DNA of 64,000 bases from Myrica gale (taxonomy: Eukaryota; Streptophyta; Magnoliopsida; Fagales; Myricaceae), in the NCBI GenBank assembly GCA_963930655.1, contig OZ005610.1:1245001-1309000 (forward strand). Reading direction: 5' to 3'. The number at the start of each line of letters is the position of its first letter. Within the stretch, counting starts at the first letter, position 1. Of the stretch, positions 1 to 11,690 are shown piece by piece. Under the pieces are notes generated by a model. That model had not been told where the DNA came from, ran no database searches, and saw nothing but the letters and a program-made list of their open reading frames with translations. Position numbers and translations under genes: made by a program.

Positions 1-417
1 GAGAACTTCTGCAATCGCAATTTCGAAGATCGCCTTGGGACAGAAGCAATCCTAGCTATTTAAACAGTAGCAGTTGTGTACAAGTGCTTTCTGGGATGAA
101 TATATGTACATGTTTGTTTCCACTTGTATTTTCTTAAAGCTATAATTTTTATCTGAGATAAATGGTCTATTGGGTCTGTGCTCTTAGCTTCTGAATTCTG
201 ATATGGTGAATGGACACTATGTTTAAGTGACCTCTGAACAACAATTGAAACTTCAAACTTGAGATTGGATGTTGTTCACTCGTATGAATTTAACCTAATA
301 TTCAGAAATTTGATAAGAGCAAGATTAAACAGCATTTTTGCGATCTTTGCATATGTGCACGCATGCACATACTCACACCGGTGATTAATATTCTTGACAG
401 ACTGACTTTTGTTGCAG

Positions 418-3400
418 CGAAGGTGCTCTTTGGAGGACTGGATGACAAAGCTGCTGTCTGACATTGATATATCAAGAAGCGTTGCAGTGGCATCCTTTCT
501 TGAACTAGAAGCTGCTGCGAGGTTTTGTATGTATCTTTCTTCTGCTTCAAATGTACTGAGGAAAATATTTACCTGGGCAATTTCTATGTTTATCTGTAGA
601 CATGCAAAAGGGAAAAAAAACATTTTTTTTGTGGGGTATTTAATTGAAATCGAGTATCTTTTATCAAAAAAGAAATTTCCTCTATTCTTGGGTTACCTAG
701 AGTTAAATGTTTCATCCCATGTTGTAATGCATTTCAGCATTCCAAGATGTAAATCAGCAACCTTCAGAAGCAAGTCCTGCTTCTGATAGCACAGTTTCTT
801 CATTTGAAATGCCACCCCATTCAAGCTTACCTGTTACTGCTGGTAGTTCATCAATCACAACAGATTATGGTAGTGATACAGCTTATGAGACATCTGAGCT
901 AGGAACCCCAAGGTTAGCGAGGGAAAACCATTCTGAAATTGGTTTCGAGGATTTAACGTTGGATGAAGATTTGACAAGCCCAATAGAAAGGCTTCTGAAG
1001 TATGGCATGTCCAATATCGATGAGGGACTATTTATGGGCCAGACTATTCTGGAGGAGTTGGAAGGGCTTCCGAGGCATAAAATGAATGACAATCATCTCA
1101 ACAATATTGTAGAAAAAGATATATTTAATGGAAATGCTTCCAAAGCTTCGTTCTTAGTTGGGAATGGAATGGAACTTTTCTCTGGGCAAGAGCATGGTAG
1201 GCTGATTGGTCATGCTCGCAAGCTTTCAAATGACAGTTTTGGAAGTGATGTAAGTTCTCTGAGAGGTAGTGAAATGTCTAATTCGGGGATCCCAAATTCA
1301 TCTGGTGATGGATCTCTTGACCTCCCTGGAGGTGCTGAGGGTTCGAATACCACAGAGATTCTGGGGAACGCAGACTTTCAGTTGTCAGGTGACGCTCAAG
1401 TAGTTCTTCCATTGGATCAGCGCCATAAACTAAACAGAGTCCTTCTCACGACGCAGCGGAGATTAGTCACGGCAAAAACAGACATGGAGGACCTTATTTC
1501 AAGATTAAATCAAGAAATAGCGGTAAAAGATTACCTTTCAACTAAGGTATGATTAATCATGCTAGTGTCAACTTTTCATTCTTACTGTTTTGTTTTGAAC
1601 TATAAGTTGTACCTTGATTTCATGTCAATGTTATCATAAAATGCTGATGAAGGAAAAATCCTCTTACATGTTAACTATTCAGCTTCCCCTGCCCTGATTT
1701 AAAAAAAAAAATCGTTCTCTTATTGAAAGTAAACCTTGTCTAAAACTGGACTAATTTACTCCACCGTCTTTACTAAGGCACAGATGCACAAGTAGTAATT
1801 TAACTTAGATGAAGACAATAACACCTTCTGTGGAGCTTTTTCCCCCAGCCTATTCAATTTTAGGACTTCACTCATACCCACCTACCACACAAAACTCCAA
1901 TTTGAGCAGCATGCATCACAAGACTACTTATTAGGTTTCTCCTTATGATTGTTACTTTGAAGTATGGATTAATTATCCAGGATTATGCATTGCAGTTTTA
2001 GTGGATAATATTTTTCTGCAGGGACATAATGATTGCTGCCCATGACAAAAGTTGTAAAACTGATTAGCTTTTAGATTTTCCTCCATATAGACTCTGAATT
2101 TTTGGGTATTGCTGGGATGCCATTTGATTAGCAGTAACTGATTGAATCTACTCAGATGAAGGACTTGGAAGTTGAACTTAAAACGTGCAAACAGAAAAGT
2201 AAGGAAAATCTGCAGCAAGCTCTATTGGTCGAGAGAGAAATGTTCACCCAAATGCAGTGGGATATGGAGGAACTCCGGCGAAAGTCAATGGAAATGGAGT
2301 TGAAATTGAAGGCTGATCAGGTTATATATCCTACTAATCCTATGCTATTCTCAAATCTATATCTTTCCCTAATAATTCTTATTTTGTTGACGATATGTGG
2401 AATGATACTAGGATGAAAAGTCACGTACGGAGTCAGAAAAAGAATATGCTGTCCCACCGAAAGATGTGCTGCTGCAGGAGTTGGATGCTAGTAAAGAACA
2501 GCTTGAAAATTTGCAGAAGCGATATGAAGAGCTAGAAGCAAAATCAAAAGTGGAAGTTAAAGTTCTTGTTAAAGAGGTCAAATCTCTGCGAAGTGCCCAA
2601 AAGGAATTGAAGCAGGAGCTTAGTAGAACGCAGGAGGAAAAGTCTGAAGCTGAGGTAGTATTTTGACATGCTGAAATGTTTGTTGCATATCAAGTTTTTG
2701 TTAAACCAAGTTTATTATTTCTACATAGGCTGCTTCTTACTTAATCTGGATAATCCGAATCCAAAACAAAGGACATAATCAATGTAGCAACAAATTGTTT
2801 GTGTATGAAGTTTAAATTTTCGAACCCCTTGGACCTGGAGTGTCAGTGTCTGACAAGTTGATATGGATACAGCTCTAACACTGCTGGATCCATGCCCGAT
2901 AGATGTCTGGAAACTTGAATGTTATCCTTGGAATTTTTTTCCTCCCCCCAGGCCCTGGAAGCATTATGGTTGTCCTGTCTGTGAGTTGGTTGAAGAATTT
3001 ATATTTAGTTGTTAACAAAGATATATGAAAGAGTACAATGAAAACAATACCCCCTGATTTGAGTTTTTTTTTTTCTTTTGTATTCCTTAGAAAGTCCTTC
3101 AACAGGAAAGACAAATTATAGCGCATGCCAAAACTGCTAGGAAAAAACTTCTGCATGAATGCAGTAGTCTTCGACATCGGCTTCAAGAGTGCAACATCAA
3201 TTTAATCACGGAGGATGAGCATGACTTTGTTGTGGATTCTTCATCACTAGCTGATGCTTTACACTTGCTGACAACATCTGACGACCGTATTGGCCTCCTA
3301 CTTGCAGAGGTACCTCTTCTGTGTTTTGTTGTTGTTATCACTTTTTTTTTCATGTTTTCTCTAAATTCACCATGTGCATCAGGAGTTGATATTTTGTAAT

Positions 3401-4043
3401 GGATTGTTCAATCTGCTTTCCTCGATTAACATCACCATGACATGTCTGGACTGAGTTCGGGTTTGTGAAGAACCTTAAAATGTCCAGTGTGACTCATAGG
3501 TTTGTGTTTGAATAGATGAGTTTGAACATAGTGTCAAACGGGCTGGGCACAGTTAAATTAAAATGGGAAGCAGCAGCCCACGTGCATAGCTATTGACATG
3601 GTGAAGGTTTTAGGTTTTAAATCGAAGTTTGCTGTTAGGTATGAACTGTCCGACTTTTAAGGAGAACATTCAGTGTGATTTCAATCGTCATAAACTAACC
3701 TTTGTAGTCTTCGCAAGTATAATTGATGCAAGATTTCCTGTGCTTATCAATTATAACTTACATAGAGATTTTCCTGGAAACTGAGCAGGCACAACTCCTA
3801 ACTGAAAAAAGTGAAACTACCGCTTCCCTCGATGGTGAGATTCACGACACCACCGAGGACGAAACAAGGACAATGGATGATGAGTTAAGGAGGATGCTAG
3901 CAGAGATCTTCGTCGATAACGCTGGATTAAGAAAACAGGTTAATTCAGTTATACGCCGAACTTTCAAAGCGGGCATCATGCCTAAGAAGGAAGATGCGGC
4001 TCCTTCAGAAGAAATCATAGTAAATAAATCTGTGGACAGTTGA
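418..4043 (+). CDS. EREL1: PX-domain/coiled-coil protein, EREX/EREL1 type (5' end outside window)
   Basis: Partial gene; exons 418-526, 738-1546, 2156-2320, 2412-2654, 3091-3309 and 3789-4043 join in one frame to 599 residues plus stop. The first exon encodes the end of a PX (phosphoinositide-binding) domain ([19 protein letters not shown]). It is followed by a Ser-rich linker, a conserved acidic stretch ([18 protein letters not shown]) and a long C-terminal coiled coil rich in Glu, Lys and Leu. This order matches Arabidopsis EREX/EREL proteins, which bind endosomal phosphoinositides and act with RAB5 GTPases in vacuolar transport of seed storage proteins (family knowledge). The donor after 526 (gtatgt) is chosen over the GT at 522 because only it keeps the frame into the FQDVNQ segment. 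The missing N-terminus, about 120 residues by comparison, carries most of the PX domain. No upstream coding exon is clear in positions 1-417. Confidence 0.9.
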
Positions 4044-4715
4044 AAGGGGGGAATTTAGCATTGTAAATTTCTCCCCCTTTTGAGTTATAAATGCCCTCCT
4101 GGATTTGGATTGCCATTCTCGTCAATGACGATCTGTTCTCATGTAGTTGATCCCACTAATGTAACAGTAACTCAATTTTGTGGCACCACATACAATTCTT
4201 CTGTAAAAGGGACATACAGAGAGCATTCTTTTTTATTTGCTTGAATAATGAGAAAAGATAAAAAGGAAGTTGACGTATGTTTGCCCTAGTTTAGCTATAG
4301 TTCTCAAACGGGGTAAGTATTTTAAGGAAATAGTGATTAAAGTGAAAATTATGACTGCGAAATGAGCACCCAGGGGGCCAGGGTATGAGCATTAAATGGA
4401 AGATTTGCTATAAGGAGCACTTAAATTAACAAAAGAACAAATAAGCAATCACGGGACAACAATTCTCCTTCAAAACTGTACTCGCACATGACATCCTACA
4501 GAACATACAGATCTCAGAGAGAAAATTATACAACTCGATTCGCAAGGGATGGAACTGGGTAAAAGAGCCACATTATAGCCTGTTTGCTCCAGCATCATCT
4601 TTCCTTCAGCCCAAGCAGAATCAACCCCCAGAGCTCTGCACCAACAAAGAGATTTTAACCAACAAGCACCTAGCAGAGTTAGTTTACGACATTTGCAGAA
4701 CACCGCAGAGTACCT
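4044..4715. other. Convergent 3' flanks of the EREL1-type and APT genes
   Basis: Non-coding gap between two genes that face each other. It should hold both 3' untranslated regions. The T-rich stretch after the first stop and the A-rich start are compatible with polyadenylation signals. No conserved reading frame or RNA gene is visible. Confidence 0.6.
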
Positions 4716-6899
4716 TTAACAACAGTTGTCTATTTTGCGCGGCTCCACGAGTATATAAAGTGGCTTCCCATTAAGCCTGCACTGTCCCTGAAAGGTAGGC
4801 ATTTGTGAAAAGAGCATCTCAATTCTCAATGTCCATTTCCAATACAGAATGCAGAAAAGTAATGTGGTAGGGCTGAATACGGAAAGCAGAGTGCAGTGGA
4901 GAGCATGAACAGTAGAACAGTAATGTATCTTGAAAATGAAAGGAAATGCTCCATGCACATCACACAAAACTTCCCTTGAAGGCAACCCTCCAACAACAGA
5001 CCCCCTCCCTACCCACAGGCCCACCCCAAAAGAGCGAGGCATGTGAGAAAGTTTAGAATTGTGCATTCTATGTTTCTTTTCTTCCGTTCACATTGTACCC
5101 TCTCCATAATTTTCTCAATAAAAGAAGTTTTTTGCGATGAAATGATTAATCGCATCTCAAATCCGATTTTGGTTTCCACCAATAATGGAGTGGGAAATCA
5201 GGAACTATTCCAATAACACAACCGTCTAGTAATGTTCTTATTTTCTTTTGGGAATTAACATGTTCTTCACTATAGTATCATCAAATAGTTTTGATGGTCA
5301 ACAATAATCAAGATAGCTATCTAATCTAACACATGACAGATGTTGTCCAAGAATATATACTCATGAATGGGGAAGAAAATTTGTATAGCAAGTAAAAGGG
5401 AAGTGCCGATTAAGTTTTAGGGGATTTAAGTATATTACCTTAACCTCAGGCAACCCAATGACACATGCACATTCGGTCACTTCAGCCCCCACACGTTCTA
5501 CATAAACAGAATATTTATGTTCCATAGACTAGGTACCAGTTATCTACTGAACCAGGAGAAGAGGGTACAATAAACGAAAACTAAAATCCTAAGAAAAAGT
5601 ACAGAATTCACCTAAAAGTCGTATTGCTGCTGATAGAGTCCCTCCTGTAGCTACCAAATCATCAATAATCACTGCACGTTCACCAGGCTGAACAGCCCCA
5701 ACGTGCATTTCTAGACAATCAGTTCCATATTCCAGGACATATGCTTCTGAAATTACTTCACCTACAGATTTTGTGAAGCCCCGTAAATGCATTTGCAATT
5801 AGAGTCTGGCTATCTGGATTACTAAAGCAGATAGAGCAAGGACTCCTTAGATGCTGAGCTCACATTTTGTAATCATCTAATTTTCCATCAAATTGACATC
5901 TTCCATCAAGATATCTGGGGTTTCAAAATTATTTGGAATAACATGCAACAAGCGTTACGTAATTCCAAAACTTTGACAAATAAGGAAATGATAGTTTAGA
6001 AGCACCATTTCAGTTCCATCTCACCTGGCAACTTTCTAGGTTTACGTAAAGGAACAAACTTTGCGCCTATAGCCAAGGCAATGGAGGGACCAAACATGAA
6101 TCCTCTAGCTTCCACCCCTGCACATAATTTACCAACTCTGTAAGTACGCGAAAAAGCAGACAAGAAAGCAACTTTTCAGAAGTCTAATCCTGGTACACCC
6201 ATATGGGACTTCCAGAACCTGGTAAATCTAGTTCCCCTGGTCAAACAGACAACCACCTAGATCGTTTTACCGCCCATAAATGACAATTTCCCCCAGAGCG
6301 CATGCATTTAGAATAGCCCTCCGGACAAGGACAATATGACAGTCGACAGTTCAAGCGCTTACATGGTATATGAATTAAAAGCATAAAATAGAGAAAGACG
6401 ATGCAATATCAAAAGTACTGTTGTAATAAATAGTACTTCGAGGCTAAAGTTTTGTGAAATATGGTGTTAAAACATACTAAAAAAGAAGTATAGGAACCAC
6501 GAATTCTCGTTTCTCAGAGGGGGGGAACTCCCCGAAATATATTTTTCCTAACAGGGTTACAGGAAGAAGAAAGCAAAAGTGTAATCACCTGCAACAACAG
6601 AGATGCCCATGTTTCTGTAGCGGTCAACGAAAATATCAATGGTGTCCTTGAACGCCTTGTGATCCAACAACAACGTTGTTATATCTTGAAACATTATTCC
6701 TACCACGATCAAGTAGCGGAAAGAATCAGATAGTTGGCAAAGAAGCAACAAAAACAAAAGAAAACAGCAAAAAATAAAAAACAGAAAGCGCAAAAGAAAG
6801 CATTCGACCTGGCTTTGGGAAGTGAGGAACTACTCGGATTGCTTCGGAGATGCCTTGGAGCCTTGGGTCTCCTTTGAGACCGTTCTCTGCTGCAAACAT
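4716..6899 (-). CDS. APT5: Adenine phosphoribosyltransferase, APT5-like
   Basis: Six minus-strand exons: 6899-6809, 6699-6589, 6117-6025, 5761-5612, 5497-5439 and 4787-4716, giving 191 residues, the usual length for plant APRT. The enzyme makes AMP from adenine and PRPP (purine salvage) and in plants also converts cytokinin bases to nucleotides. Visible marks: [20 protein letters not shown] near residue 20, VEARGF near 80, and the PRPP-binding motif [12 protein letters not shown] near 130. The N-terminus ([15 protein letters not shown]) and C-terminus ([11 protein letters not shown]) resemble Arabidopsis APT5/APT4 more than plastid-extended APT1, so a cytosolic product is inferred. The start is the first ATG; the same frame runs upstream to a stop at 7010-7008 without another ATG. 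All splice sites are GT-AG and phases agree. Confidence 0.93.
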
Positions 6900-9800
6900 T
6901 CTCAGACTGTCTGTGCTCCTTGATTTCCCTCTCTTCAATGGCTTATGGGCTTTGTATAGATTTTGCAAAGATTTCCTTGAATGTCTCTCTCCTTTTATGC
7001 CGCTGACTCACCTTCTTGAATAGGAGCGTTTGGATTTTTCCCTCCTAAACTGATGAAGTAGAAGGGATAAAATTCTCACTTCTCTCTAGGCCTTGTGAGT
7101 TATTGTGGGTGCCTTTAATACGTTCTCCGAACCAGAACCAGAGCAGCTCATAAGCAATTGAAAATTCATTGAGGTTGATGAAAAAAAAAAAATTTCATTG
7201 AGGTCGTTTCTCGAGTTAACGCAATTTTGGAGCGCGTGTCAAACACGCCGCATACACATTACGGCTCTTTCCATTTCCCAATCAAACATCCTCACCCTCC
7301 TTTGACTGTGTGCCCCCCCCTATTGTAAATTAAGATTTTTTTTAAAAAAATAGATATTATAAAAATTATAATTTTATTAGATTTTGAAAATAAATAGTAG
7401 AAATTATAATTTTTATATAAGTTAGCAAAAAAGAAGAAAAATAATTTGAATAATTTTTTTATATTTATTGTAATGAAAAAAGATGATTTAACATAATAAT
7501 TTTAATTGTTTAATAAAAAATTTAAGTTAATTATATTTATAAATAAAACAATTTTAATTTACAAATATGCCTGTAATATTTCTCTGCATAGGCCAATGCT
7601 TTTGTCCTTAACAATTACAGAAGAAATAAATTACGTATAAACACAGCGAAAGAACATTACAAATAAAATGGACAAATGCAACAGCTTTCAGCAAAAAAAA
7701 AAAAGACACATGCACGATGCAGCGAAACGTTCTGCCTCACTTATCTAAAAAAAACGTTCTGTCTCACGCAAAAATCCGTGAAAGGAAAAATGTCAACGAT
7801 TCAGGCACGCGCGAGTGATTCGAAGTAGCATTAGCATTCGCTTATTTCTCCTTTTTTTTTCGTAAGACAATTAATTTTCTTACCTTTTTTCTTTTCTTTG
7901 TTGCCATTTTGTAAGTAAAATCAATTCTGCTGTAGAAGGTCTGGCTTTCTAGATGCTTTACACTGTTCAGTGAATCTAACCCTTCTCTAACAGGCAAAGA
8001 TTCCCTGTTCCACGTATACTTTTATCGGAAACAGAACAGTTCTGGTCCACGGTTAGCAACGGCTGTGAGCACTGAGCAGTTCTATGAAACCCCTGCCTGC
8101 CTGCCTCTTGCACTTTTTGAGTGCAACGAGGTAATGGCATTTTCGTCATTTAGCGGAATTGACGGCTACTGGTTGGCAGAGAATCAAGTAGCAGTGGATT
8201 TTGAGATCTTGTAGGGGGCGGTGGTCCCAACTCTCAAGCTTGGTCCCCTCCGCTTTTCATTAATGACGTGGCAAAATGCCCAATCCGAACCGGAGATGGT
8301 CTGGAGGGCCGTTCACGTGGCATCGGTGAGAGGATTTAAGGCAGCGGGTGGCTACTGGGAATGCAACACGCTTCCAGATCGGCAATCTTTGAGTTTGTCG
8401 TTTACTGTTTGATAAAACATTTTTCTCCTGTTTGATTTTTTCAGGCAAACAACAATGTTCATATACAAAACCGGACACAACGCCGGCAAAGAAACACAAC
8501 ACAACCGGAGAGACCGCCGGAAATTTTGTTGCTCTACTGAACAAACTTTAAAATTTTACCTTTATTTTACTCTCACATTCATCAATTTCAATACACGGCT
8601 TAGGTTATGTTTGTGTTGAAAATTTTTTGGTATTAGATTTAGTAAAAAAGTGAAGAGATAGATAATTTTTTATATTTTTTGTAATTTTTTATATTTTTTT
8701 ACGAGAGATAGAGAGATTATATTGTAGTATTTTATTGTGAGTTGGTAAAATATTTTGTGAAATTTTTGGTGCAAACGCACCCTTAATGAGGATACAACCA
8801 ACGTCATCATTCCAACAGCATGCAAAACCTATCGAAAACGCTCTAGACGCGAGCCATTCGCAACACGTTGCTTAGTGTTTTTTTAATGAAGATAAATTGT
8901 GCGACAGATTATTTCGAGTTATGTTTGATTATAAAAATGTTGGGATGTTAAAAATATTAAGAGTATTAGAGTTGATGAAAAAAGGAATAACGGTGATTTA
9001 AATAATATTTTATATTTATTTAGAGTTAAAAAGAATTTTGAAAAATAAAATTATTAAGTGTCAAATACCATCACCTTGGTCAAGTCCTCGGATAATTACT
9101 ACATATTCATCTATATTATTTGAGATGAATAAACTTAAAATACAGAAATCTAGAAGAATTAGTGCATATTTAGTTTTTATGCACCTATCCACAAAGTTAC
9201 AAATTTACCCTTATCACTAAAGCTGGACCGATCAAAATCTTGCAATCGCTGCTGGTAGTGGTAGGACGAATATGTAAATAACAGAGTTTGAGGAAGAACA
9301 ACAAAATTACTGAAAGTGATTATCTTTCAATTTATTCCACTGCGGTTTCCTTTATTATCTGAAAAGTGAGTCGCACGTCCAACGCACCGATTTGATGAGC
9401 AAGTGTTAGATACGTCCTCAAAGGGAGCACATGGTGCAGCACATTTGATTGTCGTGGTCCCTCCGGATGAAATCGGACGTACAGGATTTACTGTTCATAC
9501 GCACGCGAGGATGCCAAAGGAAAGCATGATAACATGATCATTAACAACTTTGGACGGACCACATCTCTCACAGCTCACATCTCCAAGATTACGATATCCC
9601 CACCCTGTTTCTCCCTCTAATCCACTCTCCTACTCTATCTCTCAGTCACCTCTGGTCTGTTGGACTGCACAAAATCCGACCGTCCGTACTTTAAGATCCC
9701 AGAGCGTTCAAGATGGCGTTCGGGAAAGATCATGCGTGCGTATCGATCCTATGCGCCCACGCCTATCTTAATAATAAAATTATATAATCTCATTTTATAT

Positions 9801-11690
9801 AATTATACGGTGGAAGACAAAGGTTGCATTCTGGTTAATATATTGGCATTCGCAGGATAAAACCTCTCCGTGGCCTTTTTAGCAGTGCTACTTTTTGAAT
9901 CTTGGGGATGGATACGCAGAAATCCTTTTAAAGATTCGGGCCACGTATGTACGAGGGCATGATATTTTGGGGTTTTAAAAAATTTTGTAATGGCCGTCAA
10001 CCTCATACGATGAAAATAATGGTTAGTCCTATCTGCATTCCTAATCTCAACTGAAATCTAATCAACCCCTTCAGAGCTAATGATCTGCAGCTGTTATTTT
10101 CTCCCATTATATGTATATTATATTATATTAGCTTCTGCGATTAGAAAAGCGATAGCTCGGGCCCTTGTCTTATGAAATGTATTCTATAAAGACGGTCGTT
10201 TTCTGTCTTTACATCCACCGTTTTGAAATTTTATTTTATTTGTCCGATTGAGTCACTTGGGCAAAAAAGTTACAATATGTGTGGCCCATTGTTTTTAGGC
10301 CCTAGAGATTGTGTCAAAAGTTAATTAAACAAGGATGAATTTGCAAATATCAATATTTTCACATAGAGTTAGGTCAGATTTGTGATTGGAGGTGCCATCT
10401 ACGTTATCAGAGAAAAATCCTACTCATATTGTCATTCCTATCCAAATTGTCTGTGACGTCTTTTCCGAAGATAAGATCAAGTAGAAGCGCCCAGTGGCCA
10501 TCTGGTCATTCTCAAAACAGAAAACCAAAAAAAAAAAAAAAAGGACTCTACAGAACCTTGGAGCGGGGGGGTTCTGAAGCCCAACTGTTGATCCAATAAG
10601 AACAGGTGTTTGTTTTATGGGCTTGGGTTTGTGCGACATTGTTTCTTGTCTTATGGGCCGAGCTTAAAAGTAGTTCATTTCATTGGACAATACGTGGAGT
10701 CGAACGGGATTACGAAGTCAGAAAAAAGAGGTTCCTACTTTTGGGCTTGAGATTGGGCCAGAAAGACATTCATAGAACAATTAGTATTGGTTGGATGGAA
10801 AGAATAACAAGATGAGTCGTGGGTCGCATAGCCCAATACTATTGGAAGAGGTAAATACTCTATTTTTAATTTTTTTTTCACTTTTATTTTGATTTGATAG
10901 TTTATTCCGATTTTCTCTTGCTATAAAAAAATAAATAAAGTAAATATGGATAGAAAATATAATACCAGCTCAGATCTGGTGCATTATACATCACACCTAC
11001 TTTGTATTTGAGACGAGTATTTATATACTTTTTTTTTCCAAAGGTTACATCAACCTCAAAATATAGTTTTATTTTGTAATAAAGAAAGGATAAACATAAA
11101 TAGAAAAACTCCCTGGTGGAACTGGAAGCTTCCCACAGGTGAAGGGACTAGCTTCATCCACGGGCCTCTGCCTTCAAACCGAAGCAAAGCCCGAGATTCA
11201 GGTGACAGCTTAAATAGACCTCTCCAGGCTCCACATTCTTGACCAATTGGAGCACACCGACTCGCTTAATACAAAAACGTAGGATTCTTTTTATCCGATT
11301 TATTTTGTCTCTATTTGAGAAGTAGTTCCAGTTCAACTTGAACTCTTGAAGAGCGAGCGACCACTTCTTGTTTTTTCGAAGACCCTTAAACCTCTGTTTT
11401 CCACGGCGCATCTTAGCTCCTTCTCTCCTAATAACAATAGAAGGAAACTTGCCGACCTTTGCAAACGAGAGCCTTTCTTTCCTCCATGTCTTTTCCCTCC
11501 AATCCCTTTCTCCGCTTACAAGCCCCCCGTTTTCCTTCTCTAAAATCTCTCTCTCTCTCTCTTTCTCGGTGTGTAATATTGGGTGAGATTTGCGATGGGT
11601 GGGAGTGAAAGAGTAAGCGATTTGTCAGATAAATAGTTAGACAACAGTAGGAGGGAGCACGGATGTGCACCCCAGAGCCAGAGGTGGGCC
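6900..11690. other. Gene-free intergenic region, AT-rich with short repeats
   Basis: About 4.8 kb between two divergently transcribed genes (APT on minus, MRC/PII1 type on plus). It should contain both promoters. Positions 7320-7570 are extremely AT-rich. A Tourist-like element lies at 8603-8782, and the AT-rich stretch from about 8930 opens with the same TTATGTTTG motif. Positions 9778-9804 form a 10-bp perfect hairpin with a 7-nt loop. The region just before 11690 is pyrimidine-rich, with a CT tract near 11550, as expected of a plant 5' untranslated leader. The ORFs here are short, lack introns with matching phase and resemble no family I know. Confidence 0.6.
8603..8782. mobile_element. 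Tourist-like MITE (PIF/Harbinger type), about 180 bp
   Basis: The element begins GGTTATGTTTG and ends CAAACGCACCC, which are imperfect inverted repeats of each other. Both sides are flanked by the trinucleotide TTA (8600-8602 and 8783-8785), the target duplication typical of PIF/Harbinger elements. The interior is AT-rich and non-coding. The TIR match is short and imperfect, so this is a moderate call. Confidence 0.5.

Noticed and set aside
521-523. Donor GT at 522 for the first visible EREL1-type exon
   Set aside because: It shifts the frame; the GTATGT at 527 joins correctly to the next exon.
6968-7010. N-terminal extension of APT from the TTG at 6968
   Set aside because: There is no ATG upstream in frame before the stop at 7010-7008; MFAAENG is a family-like start.
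8221-8544. ORFs near 8.2-8.5 kb as a small gene
   Set aside because: No family resemblance, no conserved pattern and overlapping ORFs on both strands.
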